Below are positions 15,786 through 24,560 of a stretch of DNA of 34,165 nt, piece by piece. A program made the position numbers and the translations under genes. Origin of the DNA: an archaeon. Lineage in GTDB: Archaea > Thermoproteota > Nitrososphaeria > Nitrososphaerales > Gagatemarchaeaceae. The DNA lies in NCBI GenBank assembly GCA_021848045.1, contig JAJZNC010000037.1, positions 1 to 34,165 of the forward strand, in the 5' to 3' direction. The first letter of the stretch is position 1. Each line of letters starts with the position of its first letter. The notes below the pieces were generated by a model. It saw only the letters and a list, made by a program, of their open reading frames with translations. It was not told the origin of the DNA and did not search any database.

Positions 15786-17258
15786 CTAGGAGGCGGCGCC
15801 GGACATGTTGAAGCGCCTCTTCGTGTCGTCGATCTCGACGAGGAGCTTCTTCCTCCACTCGGGGAAGCCCTTTGGCGTGGCCGGGTAGTCCAGGTTGTGC
15901 GCGACGAGCGCCTCGCTCTTGTCGGCGGTGTACCGCAGGCCCTTTGCGAGCTCCATCTGGCTGGCCACCCTCATGAGGAGGATCGGGTTGAGCTTGCTTA
16001 TCGCGTTGAACTTCGGGTGCCGCCTCTCGGTTATGGCGTCGATGTCCTCCTGGGTCAGGAAGTGCTTCATCCCAAAGTCGATCTGCTCGTTGGTGATGGT
16101 CTGCAGGTAGCGCCGCAGCACCTCGAAGGAGGCCATCTGATAGCCGTGGGTGTTCATGTATTCCACGTTGTACTGCCATAGCCCCTCCTGCGAGACGTCG
16201 TTGGCCTCGATGGCCTGCGCGACCACCTTGCCCAGGATCATGCTGGCGTACATCGCCGGCCCCATCCCGCCCGCGTCGAGCGGCCTGGGGAGCCAAGCCG
16301 CGTCGCCCACCACTGCGAAACCGTTGGCGACCATGCAGTCGTTCTGCCTCCTTACAGGGACCTGCCAGTTGCCCTTCTCGTTGCCCTTGTCGTCGGGGTT
16401 TGTGGAGAGCCTCCCGTTCCTTATGCAGGGGTTGTCCTTGACGTACTTGTCTATGAGCGTGGAGAGGTTGTCGCTGAGCCCGAGCCTCTTGTTCCTCCTG
16501 TCTAGACCCGGCTTGGAGACGCCGAGCCCGATGTTCACCTTGTTCTGCCCCTTTGGGAAGACCCACGCGTAGCCCGCAGGGGCTATGACCTGGTCGAGGT
16601 GTATCAGGCAGTACTCGGGGGTGAAGTACGTCTCGTCCTCAACGCCCTTGTCGAACTCCATGAGGTACCTCCCGGTGGCCTCCATGTCCTCGATGTCGAT
16701 CTCCCGCTCGATGTAGCTGTCGATCGGGTTGAACTTACGGAGCACCGAGGAGGAGCCTGACGCGTCGATGACCACCTTCGCGGTGGCCTTGAACTGCTGC
16801 CCCTCAGAGTCGCGACCCGTCACCCCGCGGACGTATCCGTCCTCGGCGATGAGCTTCTCGGCGGTCGCCCCGAACTTGAACTCCACCCCGAACCCCTTCG
16901 CATCGTTGACCTGGCGCTTGGGCATCAGCTTCCTGTTGAGTATGAACCCCTCGCCCTCGAAGAGGACCTTTGTCTTGTGGTCCGGGGAGTAGACGTAGAT
17001 CCCCTTGACCGGGTGCTCGAGCTCGGGCGACCCATACTTTATCCCGATGCTCTTCTCGATGAACCCGATGCTCTTCTTGCTGGCCGCGTCGCCGCAGATC
17101 CAGCCCGCGTTGGTCTTCTTGCCGGGCTCGTCGGCGGAGTTCCTGTCCACCACGAGGACCCTCGCCCTCTGCTTCGAGTAGAAGCCGACGGCCGAGGCGG
17201 TGAGCAGCCCGGACATCCCCCCTCCAGCGATTATAACGTCGTAGTCGAATCTATCCAA
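15786..17258 (-). CDS. Geranylgeranyl reductase family FAD-dependent oxidoreductase
   Basis: A flavoprotein of 490 residues expected to saturate the geranylgeranyl chains of archaeal ether lipids. The N-terminal Rossmann fold reads IIAGGGMSG (about 10-18). A second FAD motif is VVGDAAWLPRPLDAGG (about 317-332). GWICGDA near residue 52 places a Cys where the family has a conserved cysteine. The start is TTG (17258), next to an AT-rich region shared with the divergent TrmB-like regulator. Sequence cannot separate reductases acting on lipids from those acting on other isoprenoids, such as menaquinone chains. Confidence 0.85.
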   Translation of the reverse strand: MDRFDYDVIIAGGGMSGLLTASAVGFYSKQRARVLVVDRNSADEPGKKTNAGWICGDAASKKSIGFIEKSIGIKYGSPELEHPVKGIYVYSPDHKTKVLFEGEGFILNRKLMPKRQVNDAKGFGVEFKFGATAEKLIAEDGYVRGVTGRDSEGQQFKATAKVVIDASGSSSVLRKFNPIDSYIEREIDIEDMEATGRYLMEFDKGVEDETYFTPEYCLIHLDQVIAPAGYAWVFPKGQNKVNIGLGVSKPGLDRRNKRLGLSDNLSTLIDKYVKDNPCIRNGRLSTNPDDKGNEKGNWQVPVRRQNDCMVANGFAVVGDAAWLPRPLDAGGMGPAMYASMILGKVVAQAIEANDVSQEGLWQYNVEYMNTHGYQMASFEVLRRYLQTITNEQIDFGMKHFLTQEDIDAITERRHPKFNAISKLNPILLMRVASQMELAKGLRYTADKSEALVAHNLDYPATPKGFPEWRKKLLVEIDDTKRRFNMSGAAS

Positions 17259-17290
17259 TCGATCGCACCGAGTTAGTCGCGAACGCTACT

Positions 17291-17305
17291 AATACCTATA
17301 TAAGC
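17291..17305. promoter_or_regulatory. Shared promoter region between geranylgeranyl reductase and TrmB-like gene
   Basis: CTATATAAG (17296-17304) is a textbook TATA box about 30 nt before the GTG at 17332. Read on the other strand, CTTATATAGGTATTAG lies about 35-45 nt before the TTG at 17258. The two divergent genes likely share this 73-bp region, so binding by the regulator could affect both. Confidence 0.6.
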
Positions 17306-17331
17306 GCTTCTCGGACCGCCCTCGCCGACCG

Positions 17332-18039
17332 GTGAAAGAAGTGCGAGAAGACGAACTCTCCTCTGAGCTGAGGAAGCTTGGGCTCACCAGCTACGAGGCG
17401 AAGTGCTACGTCTTCCTGGTCAAGCTCGGGCCGAGCGACCCGAGGAAGGTGGCGGCCAAGGCCTCGATCCCCTATCCGAGCGCGTACGAGGCGCTCAAGA
17501 GGCTAGCCCAGCTCGGTTGGGTCGAGCTCGTGACCAGGAGGCCGGCAGTCTACAGGGCGAGAGACCCAGGGACCATCCTTGGAGAGACCGAGTCCCGGCT
17601 CAGGGAGACGTTCGCCGCGCTCCAGGCTATGTACGAGGCGACCCCGGCGGAGCAAGCCGAGCTGGTCTACACCCTCCGGGGAAAGGACAGGGTGCTTTCG
17701 AAGCTGGTGGAGATGATCAGGGGGGCGCGCGCCAGCATGATGCTCGTGACCCCCACCGAGACCCTCGAGCGCTCTGAGACGCTGCTCGCGGAGATCAAGG
17801 GGGCGGCCGCCCGGGGAGTCGAGGTCCGCGTCATGACCGACGGGACGAAGCCCGAGGGGCTCCCGCCAGAGGTGCAGGTGAGGAGGGGGGCGATAGCCGC
17901 CTTCGACCTCCTCGTCGACGACAGCAGAGCCCTCATCGGCCTACCAGACCTCTCCGCTGCGGGCTGGGTCGAGAGCAGCGCGGTGGCCGCTCACTTCATG
18001 CAGTTCCTGGAGCTCTTGTGGGGGACGGGATCGAGCTAG
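17332..18039 (+). CDS. TrmB-like transcriptional regulator
   Basis: A protein of 235 residues. The N-terminal winged helix reads LGLTSYEAKCYVFLVKLG, then PYPSAYEALKRLAQLGWVE, the TrmB DNA-binding pattern. A helical linker follows. The C-terminal half (VLSKLVEMIRGARASMMLVT, then RGVEVRVMTDG) resembles the phospholipase-D-like effector domain of TrmB proteins. TrmB relatives sense sugars or metabolites; the effector here is unknown. The start is GTG after a TATA box. The last 44 bp overlap the convergent DedA gene. Divergence from the lipid reductase suggests, but does not prove, regulation of that gene. Confidence 0.8.
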   Translation: MKEVREDELSSELRKLGLTSYEAKCYVFLVKLGPSDPRKVAAKASIPYPSAYEALKRLAQLGWVELVTRRPAVYRARDPGTILGETESRLRETFAALQAMYEATPAEQAELVYTLRGKDRVLSKLVEMIRGARASMMLVTPTETLERSETLLAEIKGAAARGVEVRVMTDGTKPEGLPPEVQVRRGAIAAFDLLVDDSRALIGLPDLSAAGWVESSAVAAHFMQFLELLWGTGSS

Positions 18040-18814
18040 TGGCCGGCCGAGCCCTCGACATTATCCAGCGGTAGGCGAAGTACCCGATGTACAGGAGCGA
18101 GGCGGCCGCTGCCGCAGGGAGGAGCGCCTGCAAGGCGCCCGACCCGGAGGCGACTGCGCGCCAGGCCGGCCCCGCGCTGAACCCGAGGTAGACAAGGAGG
18201 GCCGACCAGCCCAGGGAGCCGAGGAAGGTCATCGCCAGGAACGCCCCCATCTTCATCTTCAGGGCGCCCGCGGGGAGGGATATCGACGACCGGAGGCCGG
18301 GTACGAACCTCGCCACGAGTATACTCCAAGCGCCCCGCGCGCCCAACCACCTCTCTGCCCTCGCCATCCCCTCCCTTCCTCCGCCGAACCAGTCGAACAG
18401 CTTGGCGACGAGAGGCCTCCCGAACTCGAGCGCAAGGTAGTAGTCGACGAGCGCCCCCACGACCCCCGCCCCGGTGCTCACGAGGACCACCCCCGCGAAG
18501 CTGAGGCTCTTGGTGTAGACGAGATAGCCGGCGAAGGGGAGGACGACCTCGCTCGGCACTGGGAGGGAGGCGCTCTCCAGCGCCATCAGCGCGAAGAGGC
18601 CGGCGTAGCCGAACCTCCCCAGGGAAGCGGTAAGGAACCCCATCGAGACGACCGATCCGGACGCCGCGAGGTGCGCGGCGGTCGACTCGAAAGGCAGCTC
18701 TACGACGTCGAGCATCTCCGTGAGGGACGCTACCAGGACTCCCACGGATGCGAAAAGGGCCAGGTGCCTCAGCCCCAGCGAGGGGGCGGGGAGCGCCCTG
18801 CCCAGGACGGTCAT
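17996..18814 (-). CDS. DedA family membrane protein
   Basis: A protein of 272 residues with about six hydrophobic segments. ALMALESASLPVPSEVVLPF (about 78-97) is the DedA/SNARE-associated signature, and the second half has VARFVPGLRSSISLPAGAL, the conserved Arg/Pro loop. Family members work as lipid scramblases or proton-linked transporters in membrane homeostasis. The C-terminal 44 bp overlap the end of the TrmB-like gene on the other strand. The N-terminal 50 residues, with an extra hydrophobic stretch, are not part of the family core. Confidence 0.8.
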   Translation of the reverse strand: MTVLGRALPAPSLGLRHLALFASVGVLVASLTEMLDVVELPFESTAAHLAASGSVVSMGFLTASLGRFGYAGLFALMALESASLPVPSEVVLPFAGYLVYTKSLSFAGVVLVSTGAGVVGALVDYYLALEFGRPLVAKLFDWFGGGREGMARAERWLGARGAWSILVARFVPGLRSSISLPAGALKMKMGAFLAMTFLGSLGWSALLVYLGFSAGPAWRAVASGSGALQALLPAAAAASLLYIGYFAYRWIMSRARPATSSIPSPTRAPGTA

Positions 18815-18904
18815 TCAGGGGTCGGCGCGCCCGGGGAATATTGACGCTTGTGGTGCAAGCGTAGATATCGCGAGCCCCCGGGCGGCGGCGGGCGGCCGGT
18901 CCGC

Positions 18905-19555
18905 CTAGCCCCCGCTGCTGAAGACGGACTCGTCCTGGACGGACGGGACCTCCGGGAAGGCCTCGCCCATCCGCTTCTCGGCGACCGCTGCCGCCTCTGC
19001 CATAATCTTCTCCGACTCCTCGTTGGTCTCGCTGTTCATGAAGAAGCTGGACCCGCTCAGCCCGCCGACGTCGGACATCATGGTGCTCAACTCTGTCCCG
19101 ATGTCCCCCAGGGCACCCTGGGCGTCCGGGAGGGCGGTGGCAAGGGATGTCCTGACGTTCTTGATCACGCCGATCGCCGGGGCGAGGACGGCCGAGAAGT
19201 CGCCGAACTCGGTCACGGTCTGGAGGCGCATCGTTATCTGCTCCAGCGCGACCTTGGACTGGGTCACGATCTTCGTCATCTTCTTGACCTCGGCAAGCTC
19301 GTTGGAGTAGGCCTTGGAGGTGGCCTCGTCGTGGTGCTGCACCGCCGTCACCGTCTTCTTGAAGATCGCAGACTCCCTCTGCCTCATCCTCGCGAGGGCG
19401 CCATCCAGGCGGTGGATCTCCTGGTTCAGCTGGGTCGTGGCCTTTTGGATCTGTGGCTTTAGCGGCTGTGGGCCCCTGACCGTCTCCCTCGTCCTCTGCC
19501 CGAAGCCGCCGGAGGCCGAAGCTGCAGGTTTCCAGTTCTTCTCGAATTTACTCAT
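18905..19555 (-). CDS. ESCRT-III-like cell division protein (CdvB family)
   Basis: A protein of 216 residues, strongly helical and charged. It opens with MSKFEKNWKP, then basic helices (LKPQIQKATTQLNQEIHRLD, then ARMRQRESAIFKKTV), like the Snf7/ESCRT-III core. The C terminus is acidic (EVPSVQDESVF) and could be an autoinhibitory tail. CdvB polymers constrict the membrane during division in TACK archaea. No CdvA or CdvC (Vps4) gene is near, so this is a solitary paralog; such archaea usually have several. No winged-helix extension is seen. Confidence 0.8.
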   Translation of the reverse strand: MSKFEKNWKPAASASGGFGQRTRETVRGPQPLKPQIQKATTQLNQEIHRLDGALARMRQRESAIFKKTVTAVQHHDEATSKAYSNELAEVKKMTKIVTQSKVALEQITMRLQTVTEFGDFSAVLAPAIGVIKNVRTSLATALPDAQGALGDIGTELSTMMSDVGGLSGSSFFMNSETNEESEKIMAEAAAVAEKRMGEAFPEVPSVQDESVFSSGG

Positions 19556-19726
19556 CTGTAATCACGCGACCGCGATGTCGCGAGATGAGGTGATACCGTG
19601 CTCAGGCAACAAGCCTTGATTCCGTGGTTAAGTTTGGTTTACTCGCGCGGGGTCGCGAGACTCCTTATCGAGGTTTGCACCACAACCGATTATTAACGTT
19701 CGCGTCGCCAATCCACCGAACGTCTG
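19556..19726. other. Divergent intergenic region of CdvB and a small ORF
   Basis: It holds two candidate promoters: GATTATTAACG (19688-19699), about 30 nt before the ATG at 19727 on the plus strand, and AAACTTAACCA (about 19625-19637) on the minus strand, upstream of the CdvB-like gene. TCGCGAGA occurs twice (near 19575 and 19652). No RNA gene is seen. Confidence 0.4.
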
Positions 19727-19996
19727 ATGGCAAAGGGGGCGAACCGAGAACGGCTCCCCCATCAGGGCCGTCAGCTCGAGGGAGGGCATCGCACTGGATC
19801 GAGCCCATCAGGCTCCTCCGGGGGTCCCGCCAAGGCTATCGCGAACGTCAACTCAGGGCAGGTGGAGAGGCCCGTCTACTTCCAGTACCCCTCGGGGTTC
19901 CCCATGGTACCGTTCAAGAGGAGCGACGGCGCCGTCGCGGCAGACATCGCAGGGGGCGTCTTCCCCACAGCGGTCAGCGTGTACAGCCCATGCTAG
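19727..19996 (+). CDS. Small protein of unknown function (89 aa)
   Basis: The family is not recognised. The frame opens 28 nt after a TATA-like GATTATTAACG, close to the near-leaderless spacing seen for other genes here. The first 35 residues are Ser/Gly/Arg-rich and look disordered. The remainder (VERPVYFQYPSGFPMVPFKR, then a Gly/Ala/Val-rich tail) has GC-rich third positions as in real genes. It has no clear signal peptide, but the C-terminal part is moderately hydrophobic. It could be a chance frame; the promoter spacing is the main support. Confidence 0.42.
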   Translation: MAKGANRERLPHQGRQLEGGHRTGSSPSGSSGGPAKAIANVNSGQVERPVYFQYPSGFPMVPFKRSDGAVAADIAGGVFPTAVSVYSPC

Positions 19997-20036
19997 GCGG
20001 CCCGGCAGTCAAAGCACCGCCAGGGCAGGCTCCGCG

Positions 20037-20675
20037 ATGCAGACGTTTAAGCGTGGGAAGGCGGGCCGCGATGTGTTGGGACCTGCTGCCGCGCGGTGGC
20101 CGGAGGATGACGTCCCATTCGCATCGCCGGGCGGCCGCGCGCCTCTCAAGGACATCGACCCCACCCAGAGGAGGATACTCGAGTTCATCGCGGCGCGCCC
20201 GGGGGTCCACCTGCGAGAGATCTGCAGATCTCTCGGGCTTGCCATGGGGGACGTCCAGTACCACCTCCGGAGGCTCGAGCGAGACAGGAGGATCACCTCC
20301 ACGCGCCGTGGCCTCTACAAGTTCTTCTATCCGGCCGACCTCTTCGGGGAGAAGCAGCGAGAGGTGCTGAGCGTCCTGGGCCTCGACACGCAGAGGGAGC
20401 TCCTGCTCGACATCATCAGGAGCCCGGGGACGACCCAGGAGGCGCTCGTGGCCTCAGCAGGTCTCTCCCAGGCCACCGTCTCCTGGCACCTGAAGAGGCT
20501 CGTCGACCTCGGGATCGTCGAACGCGGGCAGCAGGGGAGGCTCTCGACCTACAGTGTCCCGAGGGGGGACGAGATAGCAAGATTCATCAAGACTTACCAC
20601 CCCACTGTCTGGGAGCGATGGTCGAGTAGGCTGGCGGACATATTCATCGCCTACTCGGAGGCGGACGAAAAGTGA
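20037..20675 (+). CDS. Double winged-helix transcriptional regulator
   Basis: A protein of 212 residues with two ArsR/MarR-like winged helices. The first spans about 45-110 (TQRRILEFIAARPGVHLREI, then GDVQYHLRRLERD) and the second about 118-180 (LLLDIIRSPGTTQEALVASA, then SQATVSWHLKRLVDLGIVER). No effector domain is visible. Its stop overlaps the GTG of the following small membrane protein gene (GTGA), so the two are translated together. A wHTH protein paired with a short membrane protein suggests membrane-linked signalling; this is inference. Confidence 0.8.
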   Translation: MQTFKRGKAGRDVLGPAAARWPEDDVPFASPGGRAPLKDIDPTQRRILEFIAARPGVHLREICRSLGLAMGDVQYHLRRLERDRRITSTRRGLYKFFYPADLFGEKQREVLSVLGLDTQRELLLDIIRSPGTTQEALVASAGLSQATVSWHLKRLVDLGIVERGQQGRLSTYSVPRGDEIARFIKTYHPTVWERWSSRLADIFIAYSEADEK

Positions 20676-21001
20676 CCCCGGCGCTCGTCGGCCTGCACGA
20701 CCTGGCATTCGCCTTCTTGGACGTCGACCAGGGACAGGAGATCCAGATGGTCCTCGACGCCGCCATCGCGGTATTCGCCCTCGTCCTCTTCGCCCTCTCG
20801 CTCTCGGCGTACAGGCGGACAAGGCTCAGGAGGCTCCTGCTGGTCTCGGCGGCGTTCATCCTCTTCGCGGTCGAGGTCGGGATCGCGCAGCTCGACGACT
20901 TTGTCTTCGCGGTAGGGTACCGGACCGACCTGATCATCGTGGCCGCGATGGAGTTCGTCATCCTCTTCCTCTTCTTCTTCGCTGTGGTCTCCAAGGACTA
21001 G
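20672..21001 (+). CDS. Small three-helix membrane protein
   Basis: It has 109 residues with three hydrophobic helices (about 28-46, 56-72 and 84-105) and a basic loop (SAYRRTRLRR) after the first. It begins with GTG overlapping the TGA of the winged-helix gene. No family is assigned. The tight coupling suggests it acts with that regulator, for example by holding it at the membrane or passing a signal to it. Confidence 0.7.
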   Translation: MTPALVGLHDLAFAFLDVDQGQEIQMVLDAAIAVFALVLFALSLSAYRRTRLRRLLLVSAAFILFAVEVGIAQLDDFVFAVGYRTDLIIVAAMEFVILFLFFFAVVSKD

Positions 21002-21118
21002 CAAGACGGCCGCACCTCCTCGCCTCGCAGGTCGGATGACCTTCCCGCCGACAAAGCCCCGGACGGGGAGACCACCCAAATCCCTGCCCGCCGCTCCCTG
21101 GCGGCGAGGCTGAGGGAC

Positions 21119-21129
21119 GGATAAATATC
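21119..21129 (+). promoter_or_regulatory. TATA box of the phosphoesterase gene
   Basis: GGATAAATATC is the only AT-rich patch in the 216-bp gap before the ATG at 21218. It implies a leader of about 65-70 nt, longer than for most genes here. The rest of this gap shows no gene. Confidence 0.55.
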
Positions 21130-21217
21130 AGGGCGGCGCCCCCGGACCCTGGAGAGGTAGCTTAGCGTCCCGCCCGTCGCGCTCGACACGTGACAGGCCC
21201 TGCGAGCAGGTACGTGC

Positions 21218-22642
21218 ATGAGGCCGCTTGCGCTCATCCCGATCTGCCTGCTGCTCATCCTCGCCCCGGCGCCTCACCTCGCGCTCCCTCCGGCTGCCGG
21301 GACGGGCAGCCCCATCAAGCACGTCGTCGTGATAGTCCAGGAGAACCACACCTTCGACAACTACTTCGGGACGTTCCCGGGCGCCAACGGGATCCAGAAC
21401 GACCCCCCGGGCGTACACCCCTACCACCTGGTGAACTCCACCGTGAACCTCTGCCACCTCACAGGGTGCGCCCTGGAAGACTACGCCGGCGGCAAGATGG
21501 ACGGGTTCGTAAGGGGAGAGGGAGGGAACCAGACGTTCGGCTACTATGACCGGAGCGACATCCCATACTACTGGAGCCTGGCGGAGAACTACACCCTCTT
21601 CGACGACTACTTCACGTCGGACATGGGGCCTTCGCTGCCCAACCACCTCTACCTCGTCTCCGCCCAGAACGCTGGGGTCGCAGACTCGACGTACAACCAG
21701 CAGGGCGACCTAGACGTCGGGTCGATCGCCAACGAGCTGGCCGCCGCCCACGACTCGTGGGCGTACTACTCCCCGTACACGGTGGGCGGGGAGAACGCGC
21801 TGGGCCTCGTCACCTCCGTGGCGGACAACGCGACGATGATGGCAGACATCAAGCCCACCGACGCGTTCCTCTCAGACCTCAGGAACGGGAGCATGCCCGA
21901 CGTGGCGTACCTGACCGCCCCCGACAGCGAGAACGAGCACCCGCCGTTCAGCATACAGGCAGGGATGGCGTGGGTCCAGGGGGTGGTCGAGGCGATCCAG
22001 TCCAGCCCCTACTGGGGCTCGACTGTCGTCCTGATCACCTGGGACGACTACGGGGGCTGGTACGACCACGTCGCCCCGCCCCAGCTCGACAGGCACGGGG
22101 ACGGGTTCAGGGTCCCCCTAATCATGGTCTCGCCCTTCGCGAGGCACGGGTACGTCGACCACGCCCTCTCCGACCACACGTCGATAATGAAGTTCATCGA
22201 GATGGTCTTCGGGCTCCCTCCGGTCACCCAGAGGGACGCAGGGGCATCAGACCTCTTCGAGGCGCTCGACTCGGCCTACTACGCCCAGGCCCCGCGTCCC
22301 GCGGGCGACGCGCTCTGCATCCAGGGCACCCCGAGCCCCCTCTTCCTTCCCGGCGGTGGCCCCGATGGTGAGTTCAACCCCAGCCTCGCCGTAGGGTACC
22401 TGAACGTCCTCGACCACGCCCAGCCCGCCGTGCTGACGGCGATGCTGAGGAACCCGCTCAACCAGACGATCCAGGTCGCCTCCTTCTCTGCGCTCGCCCC
22501 CGCGGGCGCGGTGGTGGACGCCCCGTTCTACTTCAACGAGGTCCCCGACGGGAACTACAGCGTGAGCGTCGTTGCGCTCGCGCCAGACGGGGCCGCCGCC
22601 TCGAGGCCCTTGCTTCTCATGGTGGAGGACTCCACTCTGTGA
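21218..22642 (+). CDS. Secreted phosphoesterase (phospholipase C / acid phosphatase superfamily)
   Basis: A protein of 474 residues. Residues 1-25 form a signal peptide with a long hydrophobic core ending near LALPPAAG. The catalytic region starts with VVVIVQENHTFDNYFGTFPG (about 34-53), the diagnostic motif of this alkaline-phosphatase-fold family. The later metal ligands are seen in TWDDYGGWYDHVAPP (about 272-286), and SDHTSIMKFIE follows near 324. The C-terminal 100 residues look like a beta-rich accessory domain. Several N-x-S/T sites fit an exported archaeal glycoprotein. It likely releases phosphate or head groups from phosphoesters outside the cell; the substrate is not predictable. 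A single gene, convergent with dnaK, with 4 bp between. Confidence 0.85.
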   Translation: MRPLALIPICLLLILAPAPHLALPPAAGTGSPIKHVVVIVQENHTFDNYFGTFPGANGIQNDPPGVHPYHLVNSTVNLCHLTGCALEDYAGGKMDGFVRGEGGNQTFGYYDRSDIPYYWSLAENYTLFDDYFTSDMGPSLPNHLYLVSAQNAGVADSTYNQQGDLDVGSIANELAAAHDSWAYYSPYTVGGENALGLVTSVADNATMMADIKPTDAFLSDLRNGSMPDVAYLTAPDSENEHPPFSIQAGMAWVQGVVEAIQSSPYWGSTVVLITWDDYGGWYDHVAPPQLDRHGDGFRVPLIMVSPFARHGYVDHALSDHTSIMKFIEMVFGLPPVTQRDAGASDLFEALDSAYYAQAPRPAGDALCIQGTPSPLFLPGGGPDGEFNPSLAVGYLNVLDHAQPAVLTAMLRNPLNQTIQVASFSALAPAGAVVDAPFYFNEVPDGNYSVSVVALAPDGAAASRPLLLMVEDSTL

Positions 22643-22646
22643 GCAG

Positions 22647-24440
22647 CTACGCCGCCTCGCCCATCTCGTACGTGTCGATCGTGTCGTTGATCAGGTCTGC
22701 GAGCTCGACCAGCTTGGCCTTCATAGCGTCGAGCTTCCCGTTCTCGTTCTTCGGGTCGAGGGGGAGCGCAGCGGTGGCGTGCACCTCGGCGCACACCCTG
22801 TCCAGCTTCTCGATCCTCTCCTTTGGCAGGAGCAGCTCCTCCTGGACCTTCTTCGCCTTGTAGACCAGCTGGTCGCCGTTGCCCTTGAGGAGCGCCTCCT
22901 CCCGCCTCGCGCGGTCCAGCCCTGAGTACAGCTTGCTCTCCTCGATGAGGCGCCTACGCTCCTCCTCGGGTATCTTCATCCTCCCCGTGATGTTGACCGT
23001 CCGCTCCACCCCGCTTGCCAGCTCCTTGGCCGAGACGTTGAGTATGCCGTTGGCGTCGATGTCGAAGCCGACGAGGATCTGGGTCGCGCCCCTCGCCCTG
23101 GGCGCGAAGCCCTCAAGGTTGAAGCGGCCGATGGAGACGCAGTCTGCAGCCATCGTCCGCTCCCCCTGGATGACGTGGATCCCGACCTCTGTCTGGTCGT
23201 CCTCCGCGGTCGTGAACGACTGGGTCCTGGAGACGGGTATCGGCGTGTTCCTGTAGATCACCCTCTGGACGGTCCCCGCGGCGTCCTCCACCCCCAGGGT
23301 GAGCGGTGTGACGTCGAGTAGCTTGTAGTTGAGCTTGCCGGCGAGCACAGCGCCCTGGTAGGCCGCGCCTATCGCCACGCACTGCATCGGGTCCACCCCC
23401 TCCTCGGCGGCCTTGCCCATGTACTGCTCGACAGTCCGCCTCACGAGCGGCATCTTGGTCTGCCCCCCGATGAGTATGAGCTTGTCGATGTCCTCAGGGC
23501 CGAGCCTCGAGTCGATAAGCACCGACCTTATCGTCGCCTCCACCTTCCTCACGATCGGGAAGGCGATCTCCTCCAGCTCGGCCTGGGTGAGCTCGTACTT
23601 CAGGTGCTTCTGGACGCCCTCCACGGTCGCCAGGAAAGGCACCCCGACCTCGACGCTGAGCTCCGTGGAGAGGTCGATCTTCGCCTTCTCGGCGGCCTCC
23701 TTGAGCCTCACCATCGCGGAGGGATTGTCCCTCAGGTTGACGTCGTTCTCGTTGTAGAACCTGTTTGCAAGCCTCTGGACTATCGCGTTGTCGATGTCCG
23801 CCCCTCCGGTCTGCGTGTCCCCGCTCGTAGCGAGGACCTTGTAGGTGTCGCCGTCTATCTCCATGGTCGTGACGTCGTGGGTCCCGCCGCCGAAGCTGAA
23901 CACCATTATCCGCATCTTGCCCTGGCCTGCCGCCGCCCTGTCGAGCCCGTACGCGAGGCAGGCCGCCGTCGGCTCGTTGATTATCCTCAGGACCTCCAGG
24001 CCCGCCATCGCCCCGGCCTCCATCGTCGCCTGCCTCTGGTTGTCGTTGAAGTGGGCGGGAACCGTGATCACCGCCTTCCTCGCGGTCGCGCCAAGGTAGG
24101 CCTCTGAGTCAGACCTTATCTTCCTCAGTATGAGGGAGGATATCTCCTCGGGGCTGTACTTCTTGCCCCCCACCTCCACCCTGTACTCCGTGCCCATCTT
24201 CCGCTTTATCTCCAGGACCGTCCCGTGCGGGTTGAGCGACATCTGCCTCTTCGCCTTCTCGCCCACGACCACCGAGCCGTCGGGCATGAAGGCCACCACC
24301 GACGGGAACATCTTGCCCCCCGTGGCCGCCCCGTCCTGGCTGGGGATGGGCACGGCCCCGGAGCCCTCGTAGACCGCGGCGGCCGAGTTGGTGGTCCCTA
24401 GGTCTATTCCGAGTATCTTCTCAGTAGCCGTTGTCGCCAT
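22647..24440 (-). CDS. dnaK: DnaK (Hsp70) chaperone with altered phosphate-2 motif
   Basis: An Hsp70 of 597 residues, shorter than the usual ~640 because the C-terminal lid tail is cut down. The ATPase domain has IDLGTTNS (phosphate 1), the catalytic Lys in EIKRKMG, NEPTAA with its Glu, and ILIGGQTKMP (adenosine loop). The phosphate-2 motif reads VFSFGGGTHDVTT: Ser182 replaces the conserved Asp and His188 replaces Phe, while the later Asp189 is kept. The substrate-binding domain follows from about 375 (DVTPLTLGVE). A TATA box lies at 24465-24473, almost leaderless. No dnaJ or grpE is near. It may be a slow ATPase or a specialised paralog. Confidence 0.9.
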   Translation of the reverse strand: MATTATEKILGIDLGTTNSAAAVYEGSGAVPIPSQDGAATGGKMFPSVVAFMPDGSVVVGEKAKRQMSLNPHGTVLEIKRKMGTEYRVEVGGKKYSPEEISSLILRKIRSDSEAYLGATARKAVITVPAHFNDNQRQATMEAGAMAGLEVLRIINEPTAACLAYGLDRAAAGQGKMRIMVFSFGGGTHDVTTMEIDGDTYKVLATSGDTQTGGADIDNAIVQRLANRFYNENDVNLRDNPSAMVRLKEAAEKAKIDLSTELSVEVGVPFLATVEGVQKHLKYELTQAELEEIAFPIVRKVEATIRSVLIDSRLGPEDIDKLILIGGQTKMPLVRRTVEQYMGKAAEEGVDPMQCVAIGAAYQGAVLAGKLNYKLLDVTPLTLGVEDAAGTVQRVIYRNTPIPVSRTQSFTTAEDDQTEVGIHVIQGERTMAADCVSIGRFNLEGFAPRARGATQILVGFDIDANGILNVSAKELASGVERTVNITGRMKIPEEERRRLIEESKLYSGLDRARREEALLKGNGDQLVYKAKKVQEELLLPKERIEKLDRVCAEVHATAALPLDPKNENGKLDAMKAKLVELADLINDTIDTYEMGEAA

Positions 24441-24464
24441 CTGTTCTCACGCGCCCAGCCGGGG

Positions 24465-24473
24465 CGTATAAGA
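24465..24473 (-). promoter_or_regulatory. TATA box of dnaK
   Basis: TCTTATACG on the minus strand lies about 25-33 nt before the ATG at 24440, giving a leader of only a few bases. No obvious heat-shock operator is seen. Confidence 0.55.
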
Positions 24474-24560
24474 CTTCGTCAGGCTCGCGTCGAACCCGGG
24501 GCTCCCGCATCCGACAGGAGTCGAAGCTCAGGCCCTCCGCCTCGGCCTGCGCGCCGCGGT

